64,000 nucleotides of DNA from Amphibalanus amphitrite (Eukaryota; Arthropoda; Thecostraca; Balanomorpha; Balanidae): assembly GCF_019059575.1 (NCBI RefSeq), contig NW_024881627.1, positions 682,001 through 746,000 of the forward strand, written 5' to 3'. Below, piece by piece: positions 56,453 through 64,000 of the stretch (position 1 is the first letter of the stretch; every line of letters begins with the position of its first letter). Position numbers and translations under genes: made by a program. The notes under the pieces were generated by a model. It was not told the DNA's origin. It made no database searches and was given only the letters and a program-made list of their open reading frames with translations.

Positions 56453-56850
56453 CGACTGATATGCAGCAGCATGACCCTTTCCGGTCAGGTCATGACCTGG
56501 ACCTGAGGTCAAATTTTCAAAATGACCTTTCAAGGTCAACAAATAGTTCATTCGACGCGTCTCGACGAGAGGAACACGATGCTGCCAAAAGTAATGTCGT
56601 GGCTCTCTTGAGTCAAAATTAATTGCCGAAAAACAGTTTTCGTACAGTTTTTGCCCTCTGGAGGCTAGACCGTGACCTATGGTCAAACCTGAAAACATTA
56701 ATCAGAAAGGTCTGTTAAAGGGCTATCGAATGCGCTTTTCCGCGGCACTGTAGTTCTATTGGTTCCCAAGTTAGCCGTTGGCAGTTTCCAAAATTATTGA
56801 AATTGACTAAATTTGACCTGTGATGACCTCTGGTGACCTGACCGTAATAA
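56453..56850. repeat. GGTCA-rich fragment related to the TTAA elements
   Basis: Dense GGTCA/TGACC motifs (for example GACCTGAGGTCA and CCTTTCAAGGTCA) resemble the interiors of the 321-1320 and 62910-63805 elements, but I cannot find terminal repeats here. Confidence 0.45.
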
Positions 56851-56854
56851 TGAA

Positions 56855-56970
56855 TTCGGTTGCCAAGCGTAATAGTGTAAGTGGGTGCCACGCGTAATAG
56901 TGTCATTGGGTGCCACGCGTAATAGTGTAAATCGGGTGCCGGGCGTAAACGTGTAAATCGAGTGCCATGG
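56855..56970. repeat. Short tandem repeat, about 28 bp unit
   Basis: Four imperfect units of GGGTGCCACGCGTAATAGTG followed by TAA or CAT; the last is the most diverged. Confidence 0.75.
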
Positions 56971-57119
56971 TTCCCAATCGGGCAGCCCGCTCTCGGTCGC
57001 TAGTGCTCAACGCCTCTCGAGTTGTGCATGATTTCAAAAACATGGCGTGCCCTTGGCGCGCCATTTCAGAGGCACCACTCGACAAAATCAGTAAGTGTAT
57101 CGACCCCCTAATTGTCACC

Positions 57120-57810
57120 CTTCCCCTCCCCCCACTTTACCCCTAACTATGTACCATTTCTATATTATGGTATTAGAAATGAAAATATTTTTTTTGCCGT
57201 ATTTCACTATTATTTCACCACCGTAACATGAGCATAAGGTCGTTTTTCAACGCCATACCTAATATTCATCATAATGCTGAAACAAGCCATAGCTCACAGC
57301 ATCAACGACTTGCATTACCTAATTCAGTTCAAAGGGGTCAAATGGACTGTTCATTACTTTGTTCACTTTATCGCACATCAGTTGATTAAGCGTTGAACCT
57401 TTATCTGGTCATCAGTGCTGCTCTTAGGTAAATACATGCCTGAGTGGTATGAACTTGAATACGAAACACGTTGGGTCTGTTCTGGGCGGCAATGCTATGT
57501 GTGTTGCATATTGTGTACTCACTCACTCATAGGTATAGATTAATTGGACCCTGGAATGTATTTTGTGTATTTTGGAATGTATTTTGGTTCACATAGGGCC
57601 TAGTCCGCCGGCCACAACAGTATGACATGGTATGGTTATTGGTTACTCGTTGTCATTCTCATCGGTTTGATTAAAGGACTGAGAAGCCAGTTACGCAGCT
57701 GGTCGATGCGGGCGGCCTCTGGGCGACAGCTCCGTGGTGGTCAGAGTCAGAGCAGCGGAGCACCGGGCCGCGGTCGTGGCGCGCCCGTCAGACGCGCCCG
57801 GTGCCTGTGT
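57120..57810. other. Upstream flank of the PAN-like gene
   Basis: No TATA box or upstream exon that I can defend. Some open frames continue into the gene upstream of the chosen ATG but do not encode a signal peptide. Confidence 0.4.
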
Positions 57811-57817
57811 TGCAGTG

Positions 57818-58350
57818 ATGGCGGCGCGGCGCGCGCTGCTGCTGGCGACGCTGCTGGTGTGGCCTCCGGACCCGGCCGCCGGCTGCGCGTCCACCGTGCT
57901 GCAGGGCGGCACTCTGGCCGACTCGGAGCTGGTCGAGCCGCCGGTCAGCACGGCCACCAGCTGCGCCTGCTGCGGCCTCTGTCACCAGCGGCGCCACTGC
58001 GCCAGTCTGAGCTTCACGGCCGCGGACGGCACGTGCCGGCTGTACCGGACCGTGCCCGACTTCCGCCGGCTGCGGGTGGCCGCCGGCAGCGCGCTGTTCG
58101 TCCGGCCGGGCCGCTCCGAGCACCGCCAGTTCTGCCGGCTGGACACCGACTGCCTGGAGCCGGACGACAGGTGCTACGGCCGGCTGTGTACCACCGACGT
58201 CACGGTCACCTGCCGCGACCTCAGCGAGACGTACGGCGCGCCGGCCAGCGGCCTCTTCTACGGCTCCGTCGACGGCGCCACCATCCGGCTCTACTGCCGA
58301 GAGATGAACGGCACCACAGGCTGGACCAAGATCGGCTACTTCACCACAGG
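57818..58350 (+). CDS. Secreted PAN/apple-like cysteine-rich protein, exon 1
   Basis: The ATG at 57818 opens a signal peptide (Ala-Ala-Arg-Arg, a Leu/Ala core, a break near Ala-Ala-Gly). A cysteine-rich region of about 70 residues follows, with CACCGLC, CASLSF and a late CRLYR. This spacing resembles PAN/apple or C-type cysteine modules that bind proteins or sugars. Further cysteine pairs include FCRLDTDC and RCYGRLC. The exon ends ACAGG|GTTAGC after two bases of a glycine codon. With exon 2 the product has 330 residues. Very GC-rich codon use. Secretion is inferred; no enzyme motif is visible. I chose this ATG over an in-frame one 28 codons upstream because only it gives a signal peptide. 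Confidence 0.75.
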
Positions 58351-58764
58351 GTTAGCGCAGCCAGTGGCATGGAGATAAGAATTAAGATATTACATAACAA
58401 AACTGTTTTATAAACCTTTTGCATGAGCTAATAATTCAGTTGTTTTTTTATAACGCATCAAAAACGCGAACAAACTTAACTCAATTTAATTTCTTCAGTA
58501 TATCTGAAATGCCAGAAATTAAATAAACCATTAGTGAAAAGGATAGGTATGTAAGACGCTTTTTTAATAAGGCTCATAAGTGAAGCTTGCCGAAAGTGGC
58601 TAGACCTCCTTTGAGAGGGTCTGGCAGGACTCAAACTGATAGGAAACGACATCTAGCATGTGCCTGTGTCACCATCCTGCCCCAAGTGCCTGTGTCGCCA
58701 TCCTGCACCAACGGTGCATTTTATTCCCACTGCCGCTCACGTCCCGTTGTCTACCTTGCCGCAG

Positions 58765-59224
58765 GAGTACGGGCTGGGACCGGTCCAACATACTGGAGCG
58801 GAACGTGGACAACCCGCACGGCGCCTATTCGCTGCTGGCGCGGGCTGATAAGCTCCGTCTGTCGGGCGCCCGGCAGCGTTACCAGATCCGTATCGTGGGC
58901 AAAAGGTCCACGGGCGGCTACCGCGGCTTCATGGGCTCGCTGCCCACCAGCCAGAGCCTGGTGATCCACTCGGCCGACGAGGCTGCGCAGAGCGCCGAAA
59001 ACGACTTCATTTTGGAGAAGGACATCGGCGGATACGTGTCCGACAGCCGCAGCAAGGGCCAGTTCCGACTGCCCTGGCTGCCGGCCACCGGCCACTCGCT
59101 GCTGTCGCTCGGAAAGCCGCAGGGAGACAACCAGATCTTCTGGACCATGATCGGCACCAACAACAAACCCCATCTGGACGGATCCGACTTCTACGAATAT
59201 GTCACCTATTATATCAGAGAGTAG
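58765..59224 (+). CDS. Secreted PAN/apple-like cysteine-rich protein, exon 2
   Basis: Begins after the acceptor TACCTTGCCGCAG. The first base completes the glycine codon left by exon 1, giving Thr-Thr-Gly-Ser-Thr-Gly-Trp. It encodes about 153 residues without cysteine and ends TAG at 59222-59224. Landmarks are NILERNVDNPHGAY, RYQIRIVGKRSTGGYRGFMG, FILEKDIGGYVSD and DFYEYVTYYIRE. I do not recognise this domain; its alternating hydrophobic pattern and glycines suggest a beta-rich fold. Exon lengths 533 and 460 sum to 993 bases, an exact coding length. Confidence 0.75.
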
Positions 59225-59634
59225 AGCGGGGCACTTAGGACCTACTCATCACCATCAGACAACTGAGATAATGCTTCTGCATACTACATACATACGGCTA
59301 TAACTATAGCTGCACATGAATGAAATAGCATAATGTTATCAGTCGTGCCGGCGGCGCTAGGTACCCTTTTCGTAGTTGCGGTAACTGAGGGCGAGGCGAC
59401 CTCGCCCTGCACAGTGCGCGCCGGCATCAGTTGACTCGTGCACAGCGATAGTGTTCAGGAGAAACCCGGTGCTATACATATACGGCGGCGAGTTCGGCAC
59501 TCGGCCTGAGCACTGCACTGCACCATACCTACTGCACCCTCTCAACTCGACGAATCGCGCCGGCGTTCAAACCTCATGTGAGCTTCAAACATCGACGAGT
59601 CGGTATCGATTATGTGCCGCTTAAAATAACATAA

Positions 59635-59640
59635 AATAAA
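59635..59640 (+). terminator. Candidate poly(A) signal of the PAN-like gene
   Basis: AATAAA about 410 bases past the stop, within an ATAAAATAAAATAA stretch. Confidence 0.4.
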
Positions 59641-60142
59641 ATAAGTTATTAGGTACTCGTATTGAACAAGGAGGTGGCCTTTCTTGCTTCATCGTCTTCA
59701 TTGTGTCACTTTTTTGTTAGATCAGTCTGTTGAACCTTTATCTGCATTGTCGTCGTCAGGAGAACTAACTAGGTATATGGCCGGGATATTAGGTATGCCT
59801 TTTCAAAGAAGTAATTAAATAGGTTTCATAGGTTCAAAAAAAAAAGACTGTTCACGACTTGCAATGGCTGTCAGATAAGTTGCAATGCTGGGCGCTGCTA
59901 TTCATGATGCTTCGTTTGATTGTCGTCCTAATTTCATTGGTGCAGTTATGCTATTAAAACAAGGCCATTAATAAATGTATGATGCAAAACAGATTTCTTT
60001 TTTAATTGCACCAACCTGCTAGGTATTATCCGTTATCGCAAGATATGTTAAGCGATGTATTCTCAAACACATTATGTAGAGCTAAACTGTGCGTCATTCT
60101 GCACGAAATTTCGTCTCATTTGACCTCAATGGATCTTGAGGG

Positions 60143-60443
60143 CAGGGCTGCGGAGTCGATGGATTTTCGGCGACTCCGACTCCGACTCCGACTGCGGCTT
60201 TCAAAAACCAGCTCCGACTCCGACTCCGACTCCGGGCAGAATTGTCGACTCCGACCGACTCCAACTCCCGACTCCGACTCTGCAGACCTAGCAGGGCTGC
60301 GGAGTCGAGAGATTTTCGGTGACTCCGACTCCGACTCCGGCTCGGGTTTCTAAAATCGACTCCGACTCCGACTCCGACTCCGGTCACAACTGTCGACTCC
60401 GACCGACTCCGACTCCGACTCCGACTCCGACTCCGCAGCCCTG
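60143..60443. mobile_element. hAT-like MITE made of GACTCC repeats, second copy
   Basis: Same ends and dimeric internal structure as the copy at 24311-24611. It is flanked by a different, perfect 8 bp target duplication, CTTGAGGG (60135-60142 and 60444-60451), which proves an independent insertion. Confidence 0.88.
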
Positions 60444-60448
60444 CTTGA

Positions 60449-60541
60449 GGGTCCATAGAAACCAATGGTCCAATGGGTCCATAGAAACCAATAGTCCAAT
60501 GGGTCCATAGAAACCAATAGTCCAATGGGTCCATAGAAACT
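60449..60541. repeat. Tandem repeat, GGGTCCATAGAAACCAATAG unit
   Basis: About four units of 29-30 bp immediately right of the MITE's target duplication. Confidence 0.8.
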
Positions 60542-61089
60542 GTTAGCATCGTTCTTTGATTCGCCAAAAGTAAGGCGTAGCGCAAATTTTAATCGAGAAA
60601 GAGGAATGATGCAATCACACGCCACGTGTTACTTTTCCTGTGATTGAGTAAAGTCAGTTAATGTAATCGCTGTTTCAAGGCCTTGAATAAATCCAGCGTT
60701 GTAGACTTTGCCTTTGCACCTTTTCAACGCAACATGGCGTCACAATTGTCTGTATCAGGACAAACGCGGGCGCCTGCCTCAGCTGCTGACTTTATTTTAG
60801 CTTCATCAAATTTACGTCAAGACTCGCTCATTTCCTGGTAACAATCGCTTATTGCACGAGATGCTAGACCGGTATTGTGCATTTGGTCCCATCGGAAATG
60901 CATAACTGCGTGAAGCACTGTGACTGTGTGATGTGCTTAATTACGTGATTGATTTAATTGATAATAATACACTATTTTCAAAAACACTAAAAGAACGTCT
61001 AGCATTAACTTTGTCACCTCAAAGACTCGGTGGCCTGCCTTTTTGGCAGCTTTTCTGTTTCCTCATCATGCCACTGTTTCAACTAGCAG

Positions 61090-61256
61090 TGTGTGCCATA
61101 TGGCGGGAGCACGAAGGGTCACTGAAGAAGTCAACGTCACCTCTGACACTGTCTTCCAAACCCGCGGGCTATTTGCATCTGCAATATGACCTGCTTCCTT
61201 CTGCCTTCTACAAGACATGCTCCGTCTCTCTGATTAACTGGGGCAGAGTTGCCAAG
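61090..61256 (+). CDS. Unrecognised gene at right edge, exon a
   Basis: A candidate 167-base exon between acceptor TTTCAACTAGCAG and donor AAG|GTAGGTGAA. It starts with two bases of a codon and ends in phase 0, which matches the next exon. It encodes a segment with HEGSLKK, LQYDLLPSAFYKTCSVSLINWG. Upstream exons are not identified. This is the least certain of the four exons. Confidence 0.4.
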
Positions 61257-61542
61257 GTAGGTGAATAAAGTTAAGCACCGTTCACCACTATAACTGAAAC
61301 AATTAGTATCGCCGTAAAATGTGTTTTTAAGCCATAAATGGCCGTTGGCCAGTGAGAAGTTCAGTTCGGTTCCTCGTTTTTGACTGGACTCGTTACGACT
61401 TCATTTGGCGTCCGTTCCCGTTTCTCCTATGAGCTTGTCGCAGCTCCCACCTTTGGCCCCGACCCTGTGATAGTGTCCTCGTGCCCGTCCGCACTATGTA
61501 TACCGGATGGTAACGACTGGCGCCCATTTCTGGCCGCTGCAG

Positions 61543-61721
61543 CTGGTGACCGGTGACGGCTCCAGCTCGGCCCTGGCCCCCATCGTGCACGGTCACAACG
61601 TGTCGGCCATGGTGGCGCTGCTGGAGCACCCGATCGCCGTCAACCAGGACGGCATGCTCGACCTGCTGCACCACAAGGTCAACGTCACCGTCACCGAGGC
61701 CAAGGAGGCCGTGCCCAGCGC
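61543..61721 (+). CDS. Unrecognised gene at right edge, exon b
   Basis: A 179-base exon between acceptor TGGCCGCTGCAG and donor AGCGC|GTCAGTAG. It encodes LVTGDGSSSALAPIVHGHNV, then a stretch with MVALLEHPIAV and DLLHHKVNVTVTEAKEA. High third-position GC and open frame. The two leftover bases (GC) are completed by the first base of exon c. I do not recognise the family. Confidence 0.55.
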
Positions 61722-62140
61722 GTCAGTAGCCGTCCCGTCCCCTTGCTGCACCGGCTGCAGCGCGGTGGCACTCCGCGGGGACGCGTCGCCCGACGTTCCC
61801 ATCAGCCTTTTCATTGTAGCTTGGCCATCGTGCTATGAGAAAGCGTAACTGATAGGTGGTTCGCAATCCGCAATGTTCAGTGATATGTTACATAATTCAG
61901 TGAAATTGCTACAACCGAATTACGTTTCATTTATGTCTGGCTTGAGTTCTCTGAGATTTAGAGATACCATAACTCATTTATTTCGACTTTTTGTTCATTA
62001 CATGACTTTGTATGCTGCTGTTCTTTGAGCTCAGCACCAGCCCCGTCCCCTCTATGGCCTGGTGGATTTATTCGGCTGGCCAGCTGGCACCCAGTGGTCG
62101 CAGCGGCTGTCCGATGCCGAGCTGACCGCCTCTGCCGCAG

Positions 62141-62310
62141 GATGCGCACCAAGCGGCCCGGTCACATGGAGATGGTGGGCGCCGAGTGCGGCGGCGCCGC
62201 GCCCTCGGCCGACCAGGTGACGCTGACAACACCGATCGCCGAGCGCGCCGCCGAGGAAGAGCCAGCCGGAGAGGAGGCGCGCCCGCTGCCGCTCGAACCC
62301 AGGGAGAAGG
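62141..62310 (+). CDS. Unrecognised gene at right edge, exon c
   Basis: A 170-base exon between acceptor CCTCTGCCGCAG and donor AAGG|GTGAGC. It encodes MRTKRPGHMEMVGAECGG, then an acidic stretch (ERAAEEEPAGEEARP). Phase agrees on both sides. Low-complexity acidic sequence suggests a disordered linker. Confidence 0.55.
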
Positions 62311-62672
62311 GTGAGCACCGAGCAAGACAGACCAGAGCAGGCGCACACGTACCGGCCGAATGGTCTGTGTGGTCGACAGTCCGCAGTCTGAGCGGTTATC
62401 GCATAGACCGCAGTTGTTAGAGCTAGCTGTATCACCTGTGTGTCATCAGTTAATCATATAGGTGGTCAAATCAGTCATAGCATATTCCCTGGAAATGTCA
62501 GTATCACTGTGGAATGTCTGCTCTTTTTTGATACAGCTCTTACTCAGATGCAGGTGACTTTCATGTTCATTAGAAGTTCTCCATTGTTGTCTGCCACTAT
62601 CTACATACCTATATGTATGCGCACCGCGCGCCGTGACGGCTGGGCGTGGGCCGCCGCCGGGCTCGCCGGCAG

Positions 62673-62851
62673 GCCGCGGCAGCTCGGCGGACGTCTCTGT
62701 GAGCAGCACAGTGGCCAGCGACGAGCCGCCGACCGGTCTGGCGCTGCCCATCGCCGCCGGCTTCGGCGCCGTCGGCGACGAGCTCTGTCAGCGGCATTTC
62801 ACTCCGCTGGTGGCGGAGGCCGAGCGGCTGGTCACACCCGTCCCCGAACAG
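62673..62851 (+). CDS. Unrecognised gene at right edge, exon d
   Basis: A 179-base exon between acceptor CTCGCCGGCAG and donor CAG|GTGAACAG. It completes a glycine codon from exon c and ends in phase 0. It encodes GSSADVSVSSTVASDEPP, then a hydrophobic LALPIAAGFGAVGDELC and FTPLVAEAERLVTPVPEQ. No stop follows in phase before the donor, so the gene continues beyond the transposon at 62910-63805 and probably beyond the window. Confidence 0.55.
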
Positions 62852-62909
62852 GTGAACAGAAACTGAACTGGTGAACGGGAACTGAACAGGTGAACAGGGA
62901 CTGGACAGC

Positions 62910-63805
62910 TTAACCCTCGCCCGTATAGGGGAGGGGTCGAACGGACCCCCCCCCATGGTTTTTCGCGAATAACTCGCGTAGAAAGCGGCCGATCGCGACG
63001 AAACTTTCAGTAGGTACTCTCGCGTTCATCAATTTCACACCTACCCTGAAAATTTCATGACCCTGACCCAAATGACCTTTGACCTGTGACCTACTTTTCG
63101 AGACCATGTTTGGCTGGAATCGCGATTCGGCGTACATATGTCGGCTCGCATTAGCCGCGCGTTTGCAGTCTTTTCGTGGTTTCAAACGTTCAAACATGTG
63201 ATATGATGTTGCCCCCATGCATTAGGGTGGGTGTCAAGGTCACCTGAAGGTCAGGTCAGGTCATTGACCTTTGATGACCTCGGTTCACTTTTTGAGTTTT
63301 ACATGTTTTTAGGCCAGTTTTTGGAGCTGAATTCGAATTTAGCAACCATATGAACATTTACGAAGTAGTTTTGGTGCCTTCGTAACATGTTACGAAGCTG
63401 TCAGAGGCGGTTGCCACCTACTACGAATACCCTTACTGGTTGACCTGACCTGACCGGACCCGACCTGGTCTAAATGCTTAAAGACATCATCTCTGATCAA
63501 AACTAACACGATATTCGTGATCAGCACCCCGAAAAACCCCACAGCAGCCACACTTTACGACGTTCTAACAGGTCCCGATTTTCTCGCCTTTGGGGTCATT
63601 GATTTGACCTGCAAGGTCAACCAATGACCTAGGACCTTAAAATTGGGTAGCATCGGCTTCCTCTCGTCACGGGCAACACGCTCGTTTTTTCCGCGAAGCT
63701 CTAGCTCGATCAGGGGCGAAACGGCAAGGGGGGGGGGTCCAACGGACCCCCCCCCCCCCTTATACGTTCGCGGCTGGAAAAAACACCAATACGGGCGAGG
63801 GTTAA
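62910..63805. mobile_element. piggyBac-like non-autonomous element, second family member
   Basis: The ends TTAACCCTCGCCCGTAT and ATACGGGCGAGGGTTAA are exact inverted repeats with TTAA flanks. Inside each end sits a matched hairpin-capable run (AACGGACCCCCCC). The interior, like that of 321-1320, is rich in GGTCA/TGACC. No transposase. It lies in the presumed intron after exon d. Confidence 0.78.
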
Positions 63806-64000
63806 AATACATACATTCCTGCCAGCAAATCGGTCAACCCGGACGCGATCGCGTCTCTCAGCCCTGTGAACAGGAATATGTATGTACCATAATTACAGCC
63901 GTCCCTCAACTGGTGAAAATCCCTAGACGACAGATCAGCAAAGCCTACCACAAACAGATGTGCATGGCTGCACACTGCACAGTGCACACATGATGAAAAG
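63806..64000. other. Right edge, no feature seen
   Basis: Ends in TGCAC/GTGCA motifs (63968-63990). No exon of the right-edge gene is recognisable here. Confidence 0.4.

Noticed and set aside
60933..61268. Whole 111-codon frame as a stand-alone gene
   Set aside because: Only its second half sits between good splice sites and matches the phase of the next exon, so I kept just 61090-61256 as an exon.

Overview
This window is nuclear DNA from an animal, most likely an arthropod and plausibly a crustacean. The reasons are spliced genes with GT-AG introns, integrin alpha chains without an inserted I domain (the invertebrate PS-like form), a mariner relic, non-LTR retrotransposons and a dense load of hAT-like and TTAA-target DNA transposons. 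No bacterial-style operon, viral genome or CRISPR array is visible. The species call is inference.

Layout. (1) 4.3-9.5 kb, minus strand: a three-exon gene for a secreted protein of about 1009 residues. It is a signal peptide plus ten copies of a ten-cysteine module. The last exon carries a recent three-module (900 bp) higher-order repeat. A TATA box precedes the first exon. (2) 10.6-11.6 kb: an internally deleted mariner element. (3) 11.6-20 kb: GC-rich DNA with no supportable gene. (4) 20.0-22.5 kb: a non-LTR retrotransposon with an intact reverse transcriptase reading frame and a (CTAAA)n tail; a truncated relative lies at 54.0-54.7 kb. (5) 23.6-27.1 kb: a long GA microsatellite, a hAT-like MITE built from GACTCC repeats, and a 2.3 kb hAT-like element filled with a 21 bp minisatellite. 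(6) 33.8-48.1 kb: two single-exon integrin alpha genes in head-to-head orientation, separated by 7.6 kb that contains a tandem dimer of a 1.7 kb hAT-like element. The two integrins are mosaics of nearly identical and strongly diverged blocks, which points to gene conversion between inverted paralogues. (7) 57.8-59.2 kb, plus strand: a two-exon secreted protein with a PAN/apple-like cysteine-rich N-terminus and an unrecognised C-terminal domain. (8) 61.1-62.9 kb, plus strand: four internal exons with matching splice phases, from an unrecognised gene that runs off the right edge.

Mobile DNA dominates the rest. Target-site duplications can be read directly for four hAT-like insertions (8 bp each) and TTAA flanks for three others. 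Two of the TTAA elements carry many GGTCA motifs, the half-site of nuclear receptors. A SINE-like family with a (CAAA)n tail occurs three times.

The genes do not form a pathway that I can name. The common theme is cell-surface and extracellular proteins: two adhesion receptors and two cysteine-rich secreted proteins. The points most worth following are the ten-module cysteine-rich protein and the converting integrin pair.
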